Shown here: one piece after another, positions 34,772-41,904 of the stretch
Layout: every line of letters starts with the position of its first letter
How positions within the stretch are numbered: the first letter of the stretch is position 1
NCBI RefSeq assembly: GCF_031020795.1
Contig: NZ_JAVHJP010000002.1
Location: 558,001-622,000, forward strand
Origin: Hydrogenophaga pseudoflava
GTDB taxonomy: Bacteria; Pseudomonadota; Gammaproteobacteria; Burkholderiales; Burkholderiaceae_C
Direction of reading: 5' to 3'
DNA length: 64,000 nucleotides
Program-made: the position numbers and the translations under genes
The notes under the pieces: model-generated
Databases searched by the model: none
Told to the model about the DNA's origin: nothing
The model's input: only the letters and a program-made list of their open reading frames with translations

Positions 34772-35729
34772 TGCCGCCCCGCGCCGCCGGCTGCGCATCC
34801 TCACCTGGCATGTGCACGGCAACTACCTCTACAACCTCACCCAGGTGCCGCACGACTTCTGGCTGGTCGTGGACTCGGCCCGCTCGGTGCACCACACCGG
34901 CCGCAGCGGAACGCTGCCCTGGGGCGACAACGTGCACGAAGCCCCGCTGGACCGGCTGGCCGAAATGGAGTTCGACGTGGTGCTCTACCAGGCGCGCGAC
35001 AACTGGGAGGTGGACCGGCGGCGCTGGCTCTCACCCGCGCAGCGCGCGCTGCCGCGCATCGTGCTGGAGCACGACCCGCCGCAGCAGCACCCCACCGACA
35101 CCCCCCACTGGTGCACCGACCCCGCGGCGCTGCTGGTGCACGTCACGCCCTTCAACGCGCTGATGTGGGACAACGGACCGCTGGCGGTCCGGGTGGTGGA
35201 GCACGGCGTGCGGCCCTTGGCCGAACCGCCCTGGCGGGGGGACGTCCCCGAAGGGCTGGTGGTGGTCAACCACATCGCGCGCCGCGGTCGCCGGCTGGGC
35301 CTGGACATCTGGCAGGCGGCGTCGGCCCAGGTGCCGCTGTGCCTGGTGGGCATGGGCAGTGAGCAGGCGGGCGGGCGGGGCGAGATCGCGCAACACCGGC
35401 TGCCGGCCCTGATGGCGGCGCACAGGTTCTTCTTCCACCCTGTGCGGCACACCAGCCTGGGTCTGGCGGCGGTCGAGGCCATGCTGGCCGGGCTGCCGGT
35501 GGTGGGCCTGGCCACCACCGAGCTGGTCACCGTGATCGACAGCGGGCGCAACGGCTACATCGACACCAGCCTGGAGCGGCTGGTGGACGTGATGCAGCGA
35601 CTGGTGCGCGACCGTGGACTGGCGGCCGAGTGGGGCGAGGCCGGGCGCCGCACCGCGCGCGAGCGTTTCTCCATCGACCGCTTTGTCCGGGACTGGCTGG
35701 CGGTGTTCGACGAGGTCACCGCCGCATGA
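34752..35729 (+). CDS. Glycosyltransferase, GT-B type
   Basis: The 325-residue protein begins RLRILTWHVHGNYLYNLTQV, a start found in family 4 transferases of polysaccharide clusters, and carries HTSLGLAAVEAMLAGLPVVG near residue 235, the EX7E-like donor site. AAGGAG lies just before ATG 34752, inside the 3' end of the GT9 gene (20-base overlap). It is the last gene of the operon. The 3' end overlaps the convergent hldA by 14 bases. Sugar donor and acceptor unknown. Confidence 0.85.
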   Translation: MSSSPASAAPRRRLRILTWHVHGNYLYNLTQVPHDFWLVVDSARSVHHTGRSGTLPWGDNVHEAPLDRLAEMEFDVVLYQARDNWEVDRRRWLSPAQRALPRIVLEHDPPQQHPTDTPHWCTDPAALLVHVTPFNALMWDNGPLAVRVVEHGVRPLAEPPWRGDVPEGLVVVNHIARRGRRLGLDIWQAASAQVPLCLVGMGSEQAGGRGEIAQHRLPALMAAHRFFFHPVRHTSLGLAAVEAMLAGLPVVGLATTELVTVIDSGRNGYIDTSLERLVDVMQRLVRDRGLAAEWGEAGRRTARERFSIDRFVRDWLAVFDEVTAA

Positions 35730-36717
35730 GCTGAACCGCGGCGCGCTGCCGCTCGGGCACCGGGGCGGTGGCGACCTCGGCATCGGCCCGCACCAGGTCC
35801 TGCAGCGACACGACGGACGTGCCCACCTTGCCCACCGCGATGCCCGCCGCCACGTTGGCCTGGCGCACCGCGTTCTCCAGCGTGGCGCCGGCCGCCAGGA
35901 AGGCGGCCAGCGCTGCCAGCGCGGTGTCTCCCGCACCGCTGACATCGAACACCTCGCGAGCCGCCGAGGCGATCTGCAGCATGCGGCCGTTGGCGCTGAA
36001 CAGCGCCATGCCGCGTTCGCCGCGTGTGACGAGCAGGTGGGTCAGCTCCAGCCGCTCCCGCAGCGCGTGCATCGCCTGCTGGAAGCCGTGTTCGTCCTTC
36101 CACGGCCCCGCCACCGCCGCGGCCTCGCTCTCGTTGGGCTTGAGCAGCCAGGCGCCCCGGTAGCGGTCGAAGCTCTGACCCTTGGGGTCCACCAGCACCC
36201 GGCAGCCGTGTTCGCGTGCCCGGGCGATCAGGCGCTCGCAGCCGGTGAGCGCGCCTTTTCCGTAGTCGCTCAGCACCACCCAGGGGTGGCGCGGCAGCAG
36301 GCCGCAGGCGATCTCGCACAGCGAGCGCGCCGCATCGGACGGAGCCTGCTGCTCGATGTCGATGCGCAGCATCTGGTGCTGCCGGCAGACCGCCCGGATC
36401 TTCTGCACGGTGGGCATGTCCGCACACTGCAGTTCGTGCAGGTCGATGCCTTCCTCGCGCATCAGGCGTGCCAGCCGGTCGCCGGCCTCGTCCTTGCCGA
36501 GCAGGGTGGCCAGCGTGGTGCGCCCGCCGAGCGCCGCCAGGTTGGCCGCCACGTTGGCGGCGCCGCCGGCCCGTTCCCACTCGCGGCCGAAGCGCAGCAC
36601 AGGCACCGGCGCTTCGGGTGAGATGCGCTCCACCGAGCCGTCCCAGTAGCGGTCGAGCATGCTGTCGCCGACGACCAGGACAGTGGGAGAAACGGAGCGG
36701 AGGTGAGGGTGTTTCAT
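35716..36717 (-). CDS. hldA: D-glycero-beta-D-manno-heptose 7-phosphate kinase
   Basis: The 333-residue PfkB-family kinase has VVGDSMLDRYWDG at the N-terminus, GGAANVAANLAALGG, VDPKGQSFDRYRGAWLLKPN and the ATP/catalytic site GAGDTALAALAAF, which match the N-terminal kinase half of HldE. It phosphorylates heptose 7-phosphate at O-1. The adenylyltransferase half is the separate hldC at 22796. It is transcribed on its own from a sigma-54-type promoter and converges on the glycosyltransferase operon. Confidence 0.92.
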   Translation of the reverse strand: MKHPHLRSVSPTVLVVGDSMLDRYWDGSVERISPEAPVPVLRFGREWERAGGAANVAANLAALGGRTTLATLLGKDEAGDRLARLMREEGIDLHELQCADMPTVQKIRAVCRQHQMLRIDIEQQAPSDAARSLCEIACGLLPRHPWVVLSDYGKGALTGCERLIARAREHGCRVLVDPKGQSFDRYRGAWLLKPNESEAAAVAGPWKDEHGFQQAMHALRERLELTHLLVTRGERGMALFSANGRMLQIASAAREVFDVSGAGDTALAALAAFLAAGATLENAVRQANVAAGIAVGKVGTSVVSLQDLVRADAEVATAPVPERQRAAVQLMRR

Positions 36718-36759
36718 GGAGAGGGCCGGTGGCAGCCAGGATGGCAGGCTTTCCGGACG

Positions 36760-36773
36760 GCAAGCACCGTGCC
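36760..36773 (-). promoter_or_regulatory. Predicted sigma-54 promoter for hldA
   Basis: GGCACGGTGCTTGC on the minus strand; predicted start near 36748, 31 bases before ATG 36717. Divergent partner at 36790. Confidence 0.75.
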
Positions 36774-36789
36774 CGGCGTGGCCGGGGGC

Positions 36790-36803
36790 GGCACGTGGGT
36801 TGC
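36790..36803 (+). promoter_or_regulatory. Predicted sigma-54 promoter for 36870 gene
   Basis: GGCACGTGGGTTGC; predicted start near 36815, 55 bases before ATG 36870. Confidence 0.72.
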
Positions 36804-36869
36804 CCCGGGCAGGCACTGCGCGCGTTCGCCGGCGCAGTCGTTCCTTCAACCCAACCACAGGAATCCACC

Positions 36870-37493
36870 ATGACACTCACAACCCACGCCTCAAGGACCT
36901 GCTCGGTCGCCGCGCTGGCGCTGGTCTTCGCCTGTTCCGCCCAGGCCCAGAGCAGCCAGAGCTCCACCATGCCGGCGGGCTCCTCCGGCTCGTTTTCGCT
37001 GATCCCGTACGCGACCAACGGCTACGTCGGCCTCAACGTGGGCAAGCCCGACTGGGACGTTCCCTGCGTCGGCCTGTTCGAGTGCTCCGAGAGCAACGCC
37101 TCGTACAACGTCTACACGGGCGGCATGTTCAACCCCTACCTGGGTGCCGAGCTGGGGTACGTGAACTTCGGTCGCTTCGAGCGCGCCGGTGGCCGCACGC
37201 GGGCCCACGGGCTGAACCTCAGCGTGGTGGGGCAGCTGCCCCTGGGCGGTCTGACGCTGTTCGCCAAGGCCGGCGCGATCTACGGCGAGACCAAGGTGAC
37301 TGCGAGCCCGCTGTCGGGGCTGGCCACCGGCAAGGACCGCGGCTGGGAGCGTTCGTACGGCCTCGGTGCGTCCTTCAACTTCACGCCGCAGTCGGCCGTG
37401 GTGCTGGAGTGGAACCGCTACGACCTGAACTTCGTGGGCAGCGGGCGCAACGACATCAACACCACCAGCCTGGGCTACGTGCACCGGTTCTGA
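36870..37493 (+). CDS. Outer-membrane beta-barrel protein
   Basis: The 207-residue protein has a signal peptide (VAALALVFACSAQAQ, cleavage near residue 26), followed by alternating hydrophobic and polar strands rich in Gly and aromatic residues (YATNGYVGLNVGKPDW, YLGAELGYVNFGRF). It ends in Phe (SLGYVHRF), the usual C-terminal signature for the Bam machine. It resembles small 8-stranded OmpA/OmpW-like barrels. Two Cys in CVGLFEC may form a disulfide. Function is unknown; it may be an envelope-stress porin or adhesin. Confidence 0.85.
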   Translation: MTLTTHASRTCSVAALALVFACSAQAQSSQSSTMPAGSSGSFSLIPYATNGYVGLNVGKPDWDVPCVGLFECSESNASYNVYTGGMFNPYLGAELGYVNFGRFERAGGRTRAHGLNLSVVGQLPLGGLTLFAKAGAIYGETKVTASPLSGLATGKDRGWERSYGLGASFNFTPQSAVVLEWNRYDLNFVGSGRNDINTTSLGYVHRF

Positions 37494-37510
37494 CCTTTTG
37501 CCGGCCCACA

Positions 37511-37548
37511 CACCGGAGGCGGCCGATGTGCATCGGCCGCCTCCGGTG
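37511..37548. terminator. Bidirectional hairpin terminator
   Basis: A perfect 18-bp stem (37511-37528 with 37531-37548, two-base loop), CACCGGAGGCGGCCGATG and its complement, sits between the convergent 36870 and 37590 genes. No long T tract is present on either side. Confidence 0.75.
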
Positions 37549-37589
37549 GTGCGCCCGCCAGGCGCGGGCATGCGGGTCTTGCGGGTGGA

Positions 37590-37904
37590 TCAGCTGGCGG
37601 GGCGCACCACGATGTTGTTCTGCACGTTGCGCACATCCGGCACCGAGCGCGCCACCGCGGCCGCCCGTTCCTTCTCGGTCTGCGAGGTCGCAAAGCCCGT
37701 GAGCTGCACCGTGCCGTTGAGCGTCTCGACGCCGATGCGCATGGCGCTGACCTGGTCGTCCTGGGCAAAGCGCGTCTTCACCCGGGCCGTGATGGTGGCA
37801 TCGTCCACGAATTCGCCCACCGTGCTCTGACCGCTTTTCACGGCACAGCCCGTGGCTGCAAGAGACCCGATGGCAATGGCCACGGCGAGAAAGAGAGGTT
37901 TCAT
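37590..37904 (-). CDS. BON domain lipoprotein
   Basis: The 104-residue protein has a signal sequence with lipobox ATGC near residue 20, then one BON domain (DDATITARVKTRFAQDDQV, and TVQLTGFATSQTEKERA). OsmY-like BON proteins are periplasmic or outer-membrane-bound, are osmotic-stress proteins and may bind phospholipid. GGAGAT lies before ATG 37904. Its upstream GG-N10-GC motif (37940) is a weaker match. Confidence 0.9.
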   Translation of the reverse strand: MKPLFLAVAIAIGSLAATGCAVKSGQSTVGEFVDDATITARVKTRFAQDDQVSAMRIGVETLNGTVQLTGFATSQTEKERAAAVARSVPDVRNVQNNIVVRPAS

Positions 37905-37939
37905 GGCGATCTCCAGAAAGTTGATGACGCCACCGCGCA

Positions 37940-37953
37940 GCAATCTGCATTCC
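37940..37953 (-). promoter_or_regulatory. Weak predicted sigma-54 promoter for BON gene
   Basis: GGAATGCAGATTGC on the minus strand keeps GG-N10-GC and TTGC, but the -24 element is poor. Predicted start near 37928, 24-base leader. Confidence 0.42.
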
Positions 37954-37973
37954 CGCGACGTTCCCTGCGTTGA

Positions 37974-37987
37974 GGTCTGCCGATTGC
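37974..37987 (+). promoter_or_regulatory. Weak predicted sigma-54 promoter for 38020 gene
   Basis: GGTCTGCCGATTGC keeps GG-N10-GC and TTGC, with a poor -24 element. Predicted start near 37999, 21-base leader. Confidence 0.42.
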
Positions 37988-38019
37988 CCGGCCGCCCCGT
38001 CCCGGACCCGCGAACCGCC

Positions 38020-38454
38020 ATGCACCGAGTGCCTGCTCCACCACCACCGTCGCCACCGAAAGGCCGCGCGCTGCGGGTGCTGATCTCCGACGATCACGTG
38101 GACGGCGCCGACACACTCGCCTTGCTGGTGAACCTGGAGGGCCACGAGGTGGAAGTGGCGCACGACGGCAAAGAGGCGCTGCGCATCGCGGACCACCTGC
38201 ACCCCGATGTGGCGATCCTGGACATCGGCATGCCCGGCCTGAACGGGCACGAGGTGGCCAGCCGTCTGCGCCAGACCGGGGAGGGTGCGTCCATGCTCAT
38301 CCTGGCGCTGACCGGGCGCGACGAAGTCGAGGACAAGCAGCGCGCCCGCGTGTCGGGCTTCGACGAGCACTTCACCAAGCCGGTGGACCCGGCCACCCTG
38401 CTGGGGCGCATCGCGGCCTGGCAGCGGGGCGGGCGCGGACCCCGTCGGGCCTGA
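38020..38454 (+). CDS. Single-domain response regulator
   Basis: The 144-residue protein is a receiver domain without an output domain: VLISDDHVDGAD near residue 21, AILDIGMPGLNGHE with the phospho-acceptor Asp, ALTGRDE and FTKPVDP. The first 18 residues are Pro-rich. Such proteins carry phosphate in relays or bind partners directly. Its closest likeness within the window is to the C-terminal receivers of the hybrid kinases at 41905 and 45207 (shared DIGMP and HHLIKP-type patterns). Kinase unknown; it may receive phosphate from one of these. Confidence 0.88.
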   Translation: MHRVPAPPPPSPPKGRALRVLISDDHVDGADTLALLVNLEGHEVEVAHDGKEALRIADHLHPDVAILDIGMPGLNGHEVASRLRQTGEGASMLILALTGRDEVEDKQRARVSGFDEHFTKPVDPATLLGRIAAWQRGGRGPRRA

Positions 38455-38587
38455 CCCATCGCCGTGGCCCGCGGGTCCGGTGGTCAATGTTGCGGCACTT
38501 TTGACGGAAACGGCCGCGGCCTTGCCGGCCCCCCCCGCGGGGCCGCAGTCTCTTCGCTGTAGGTCTGCGCGGTGTGACTCCGGGTCG

Positions 38588-38601
38588 GGTACATGCCTTG
38601 C
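38588..38601 (+). promoter_or_regulatory. Predicted sigma-54 promoter for 38676 gene
   Basis: GGTACATGCCTTGC, with GGTAC in place of GGCAC. Predicted start near 38613, 63 bases before ATG 38676. Confidence 0.58.
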
Positions 38602-38675
38602 CATCGCTCCTCACGACGTCTGTTCATTGCCGAATGTCCGGCCCTGGCGGCGTTGTTCTTATCAAGGAGCTACCC

Positions 38676-39035
38676 ATGACCTCAATCGTTCACTCTGTCT
38701 CCGTGGCCACCCTGGCCGGCCTGGCACTGGCCGCGAGCGCGGCCTTCGCCCAGACCACCACGCCGGGAACAGGCGGCGCCTCCGGCGCGAGCCAGCAGCC
38801 CATCGTGCCCGGCTCAGGCAACCCAGCCCCTGGCGCCACGACCACTACCCCCGGCACCTCCGGAACGACCGGGACCACCGGAACGACGGGAACCACAGGC
38901 ACTACGGGAACCACAGGCGCCACGGGTGGCACCACCGGCACAACAGGCGGCACCACCGGAGGCACCACGGGCACCACGTCGACCGACACGAACATGTCGG
39001 GCACCGAGCGCGCCGCGCGGGCGGACCGCAACTGA
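38676..39035 (+). CDS. Secreted Gly-Thr repeat protein
   Basis: The 119-residue protein has a signal peptide (VATLAGLALAASAAFAQ, cleavage near residue 26). The mature part includes about 15 consecutive GTT-like tripeptides (residues about 60-100), encoded by degenerate GGN-ACN-ACN codons. This resembles Gly-X-Y periodicity, but without Pro, so it is not a collagen helix. The Pro/Gly-rich region before it is also disordered. AAGGAGC precedes ATG 38676. Function unknown. Confidence 0.75.
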   Translation: MTSIVHSVSVATLAGLALAASAAFAQTTTPGTGGASGASQQPIVPGSGNPAPGATTTTPGTSGTTGTTGTTGTTGTTGTTGATGGTTGTTGGTTGGTTGTTSTDTNMSGTERAARADRN

Positions 39036-39066
39036 GCGGCCGTTGCCGCACCGCCTGACCAGAGAA

Positions 39067-39092
39067 AGCCGCCCCTCTTCGGGGTGGCGGCT
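39067..39092. terminator. Hairpin between convergent genes
   Basis: An imperfect stem (AGCCGCC with GGCGGCT plus two further pairs) closes around CTCTTC. It lies between 38676 and the L,D-transpeptidase gene. No T tract. Confidence 0.5.
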
Positions 39093-39099
39093 CCCCGCT

Positions 39100-39741
39100 T
39101 CAGAAAAGCGATTGCACCGGGCGGGTTTCCGGCAGCACGTAGATCCAGCCACGACCGCTGGAGAACAGGGGCCGGACCACCGCGTCGTAGAACGCCGGCG
39201 GCAGGTTGATGCAGCCGTAGGAGATGCGGTTGTCGTCGGGTGTCTCCGACGCCATGCGCTCGGGCCGGCGCTCCACGGGGTTGGAACGGCGCATCCGGTG
39301 CAGGGACACCGCAGCGTCGTAGTCCACCCAGAAGATGTCCTCTCCCTGGTGGTTGCGCCCCGGTTCCAGCCGGAACCGGCCGGCCGGCGTGGTGCGTTCG
39401 TGGGGACGGATCGCGCCGATGGGACGGGCGCCGATGCCCGGCACCGAATCGTCCCCCCTGGCGGCGCCCAGCAGCACCGGCGAGGAGTCCACGGGGCGCG
39501 CCTGCTCGTCGAACACCCAGATCCGCGCAGCGACCTTGTCGAGCACCACGAAGGGGCCGTGACCGCCGATGCCCCGCGCCTGGATGGCCCGCACCACCTC
39601 CTGGGTGGGCCCGGACGGCGGCACCGCCTGGGCGGTCGCGCCGCAGATCAGCGAGGGCAGGGCGAGGGAGGCGGCCGCCAGACGCGAGAGAACGGAGGGA
39701 AACATGGGCAAATGCTGCGGACGAAAGAGGGACAAGGGCAT
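39100..39741 (-). CDS. L,D-transpeptidase (YkuD domain)
   Basis: The 213-residue protein has a signal peptide (about residues 15-38, LSRLAAASLALPSLICGATA) and a YkuD catalytic domain ending in ISYGCINLP, where the Cys is the nucleophile, with the His in SLHRMRRSNP. Family members make 3-3 cross-links in peptidoglycan or attach lipoprotein in the periplasm. The start at 39741 is chosen because GGAG precedes it at a suitable distance and because the sigma-54-type promoter would start 24 bases before it; ATG 39705 is the alternative. Confidence 0.85.
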   Translation of the reverse strand: MPLSLFRPQHLPMFPSVLSRLAAASLALPSLICGATAQAVPPSGPTQEVVRAIQARGIGGHGPFVVLDKVAARIWVFDEQARPVDSSPVLLGAARGDDSVPGIGARPIGAIRPHERTTPAGRFRLEPGRNHQGEDIFWVDYDAAVSLHRMRRSNPVERRPERMASETPDDNRISYGCINLPPAFYDAVVRPLFSSGRGWIYVLPETRPVQSLF

Positions 39742-39776
39742 GGGGCTCCGGTGCGGCTTCGACGCCCCCGCAGATG

Positions 39777-39790
39777 GCAAGGGACGTGCC
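39777..39790 (-). promoter_or_regulatory. Predicted sigma-54 promoter for L,D-transpeptidase
   Basis: GGCACGTCCCTTGC on the minus strand; predicted start near 39765. Back-to-back with 39811 across a 20-base spacer. Confidence 0.73.
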
Positions 39791-39810
39791 CGGCCGGGTG
39801 CGCCGGGGAT

Positions 39811-39824
39811 GGCACGCGGTGTGC
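39811..39824 (+). promoter_or_regulatory. Predicted sigma-54 promoter for 39874 gene
   Basis: Preceded by T it reads TGGCACG at -24, a perfect match, but the -12 is TGTGC instead of TTGC. Predicted start near 39836; 38-base leader. Confidence 0.62.
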
Positions 39825-39873
39825 CACGGGGATTGTCCATCGAATCCCCGGATTCCTCAGCAAGGAGCACGAC

Positions 39874-40782
39874 ATGGCACCACGCACCAGCACATCGACA
39901 GGCGACGAACCCGTCCAGACCAGCGACCGCATACAGCCCGGACGCATGCCCGCCCAGCACCTCGAACCCGGCGAGCAGGAGGCCGACCTGGAACTTCAGC
40001 CCCGCTTCAAGGCGCCCGACTACCTGGGCAGCCAGAAACTGAAGGGGCGCATTGCCCTGATCTCCGGCGGCGATTCGGGCATCGGACGCGCGGTCGCGGT
40101 GATCTTCGCGCGCGAGGGCGCGGACGTGGCCATCATCTACCACTCCTCGGACGAAGACGCCGAAGAGACCCGCCGCCACGTGGAGGAAGAGGGCACACGC
40201 TGCCTGCTGCTGCGCGGCGATGTGAGAGACCGGGAATGGTGCAAGCAGGCGGTGGAGCGCACGGTGCAGACCCTGGGCGGACTGGACATCCTGGTCAACA
40301 ACGCCGGCTACCACAAGCACGTCGACTCGATCATGGACATCGACGACGAGCGCCTGTGCGAAACCTGGGAGATCAACATGGGTGGCTACTTCCGCCTGAC
40401 GCAGGCCGCGCTGCCGCATCTCAAGCGCGGCTCCAGCATCGTCAACACGGGCTCGGTGACCGGTCTGCGCGGCAGCGCCGATCTGCTCGACTACGCCTCC
40501 ACCAAAGGCGCCATCCACGCCTTCACCAAGTCGCTGGCCAGCAACCTGCTCGAGCGCGGCATCCGCGTCAACGCTGTCGCACCCGGGCCGGTGTGGACGC
40601 CGCTCAACCCCTCCGACATCCCGGCGCAAGAGGTGGCGGAGTTCGGGCGCGACGCCGACATGAAGCGGCCGGCGCAGCCCGAAGAACTGTCGCCCGCCTA
40701 CGTGTTCCTGGCCGCGCCTTCATGTTCCAGCTACATCACCGGCATCGTGCTGCCGGTGACCGGCAGCGTGGGGTCCATCTGA
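39874..40782 (+). CDS. SDR oxidoreductase, GSP39/YhdF-like
   Basis: The 302-residue enzyme has an extended polar N-terminus of about 50 residues, then ISGGDSGIGRAVAVIFAREG (NAD(P) site), LVNNAGYHKHVDS, and the catalytic Tyr-Lys in LLDYASTKGAIHAFTKS. The long N-terminus and the C-terminal GIVLPVTGSVGSI are typical of the general-stress group of SDRs (Bacillus YhdF/YdaD, E. coli YghA). Substrate unknown; aldehyde or quinone reduction is family conjecture. AAGGAG lies before ATG 39874. DUF421 follows 33 bases later. Confidence 0.9.
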   Translation: MAPRTSTSTGDEPVQTSDRIQPGRMPAQHLEPGEQEADLELQPRFKAPDYLGSQKLKGRIALISGGDSGIGRAVAVIFAREGADVAIIYHSSDEDAEETRRHVEEEGTRCLLLRGDVRDREWCKQAVERTVQTLGGLDILVNNAGYHKHVDSIMDIDDERLCETWEINMGGYFRLTQAALPHLKRGSSIVNTGSVTGLRGSADLLDYASTKGAIHAFTKSLASNLLERGIRVNAVAPGPVWTPLNPSDIPAQEVAEFGRDADMKRPAQPEELSPAYVFLAAPSCSSYITGIVLPVTGSVGSI

Positions 40783-40815
40783 GGCGGCCGGTCCGGCCCG
40801 CGTGAGGAACCCGCG

Positions 40816-41313
40816 ATGTTCGACCTCTCGGTGCCATGGTGGGAGCTGCCCCTGAGGGTGGCCATCATCTACGGGGTGCTGCTGGTGCTGGTCCGGGTGT
40901 CCGGCAAGCGCACGGTCGGCCAGTTCACCCCCTTCGATCTGCTCGTGGTGATGCTGCTCAGCGAGGCCGTGTCCTCCGGGCTGTCCGGCGGTGACGAGTC
41001 GGTCACCGGGGCCTTGCTGGCCGCGGCGAGCCTGATCGGCATCAACGTGCTGATCGCCATGCTGACCGCCCGCAGCCGGGCGCTGCAGACGCTGGTCGAA
41101 GGCGATCCGGTGTGCATCGGGCGCGATGGCCGGATCTTCGAGGACAAGCTGAAGGAGAACCACGTGCCCAGAATGGACGTGGAGTGCGCACTGCGCCAGG
41201 CCGACTGCGATCTGAAGGACCTGAAGTACGCCTTCCTGGAGGCCGACGGCGGCATCAGTGTGCTCAAGGAATCTTCCGGTGCCGTGAAAGAGCAGGAGGA
41301 GCGCGGTGGGTGA
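40816..41313 (+). CDS. DUF421 (YetF-like) membrane protein
   Basis: The 165-residue protein has three hydrophobic helices at the N-terminus (VAIIYGVLLVLVRVSGKR, FDLLVVMLLSEAV, LLAAASLIGINVLIAML) and a cytoplasmic C-terminal domain with GDPVCIGRDGRIFEDKLKEN, characteristic of DUF421/YetF. Members are spore or stress-related membrane proteins; function not known. It follows the SDR by 33 bases and overlaps the cysteine hydrolase gene by 8 bases, so the three form an operon behind the sigma-54-type promoter at 39811. Confidence 0.9.
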   Translation: MFDLSVPWWELPLRVAIIYGVLLVLVRVSGKRTVGQFTPFDLLVVMLLSEAVSSGLSGGDESVTGALLAAASLIGINVLIAMLTARSRALQTLVEGDPVCIGRDGRIFEDKLKENHVPRMDVECALRQADCDLKDLKYAFLEADGGISVLKESSGAVKEQEERGG

Positions 41314-41878
41314 CCCCGGGTTGCCGCAGCATCGGCGCGCGCTGCTGCTGATCGACTTCATCAACCCGCTGGATTTCCCGGAGGCCGGGCAGCTCGCGGC
41401 GAGCGCGGTGGAGGCGGCGCGCAGCACCCGCGAAATGGCCCGCGCGGCGCGTGCGCAGGGCATTCCGGTGATCTATGCGAACGACAACTTCGGCCGCTGG
41501 CGCTCCGACTTCCCCACGCTGGTGAACCAGCTGCGCCGCGGGTCGGGCCCCAGCGCGACCCTCGCTCGCCTGCTGCGGCCGCACCACGACGACCTGACCC
41601 TGCTCAAGCCCATGCATTCGGCGTTCTTCGGCACGCCGCTGGAGATCCTGCTCGAGCAGATCGGCGTGCGCGCCCTGGTGATGGCCGGTCTGGCGGCCGA
41701 CATCTGCGTGCAGCTGTCGGCCGCCGATGCCTTTCTGCGGGGGTTCCGGGTGCACGTGCCGGAGGACTGCACCGCGGCCGAAACCGCCGGCAAGAAAGCC
41801 GCCGCACTGACCTACATGCGCGACATCCTCAAGTGCGACACCCGCCCCTGGCAGCGCCTGCGCTGGCTCGCTTCATGA
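41306..41878 (+). CDS. Isochorismatase-like cysteine hydrolase
   Basis: The 190-residue enzyme has ALLLIDFINPLDF (catalytic Asp), TLLKPMHSAFFGT (catalytic Lys) and GLAADICVQLSAAD (nucleophilic Cys), the triad of isochorismatase/nicotinamidase-like hydrolases. Substrate cannot be assigned; relatives act on nicotinamide, N-carbamoyl amides or isochorismate. The GTG start at 41306 overlaps DUF421 by 8 bases. It closes the operon 39874-41878. Confidence 0.88.
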   Translation: MGDPGLPQHRRALLLIDFINPLDFPEAGQLAASAVEAARSTREMARAARAQGIPVIYANDNFGRWRSDFPTLVNQLRRGSGPSATLARLLRPHHDDLTLLKPMHSAFFGTPLEILLEQIGVRALVMAGLAADICVQLSAADAFLRGFRVHVPEDCTAAETAGKKAAALTYMRDILKCDTRPWQRLRWLAS

Positions 41879-41904
41879 CGGCCGGTCCCGGGGGCGCCGC
41901 GTGA

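Noticed and set aside
38512..38525. GGCCGCGGCCTTGC as a second promoter for the 38676 gene
   Set aside because: It has GG-N10-GC and TTGC, but a poor -24 element, and lies 150 bases from the gene; the motif at 38588 is nearer and better.
38860..38980. GTT repeats as a CRISPR array
   Set aside because: The repeats are a few bases long, contiguous and in frame within a coding region; there are no spacers.
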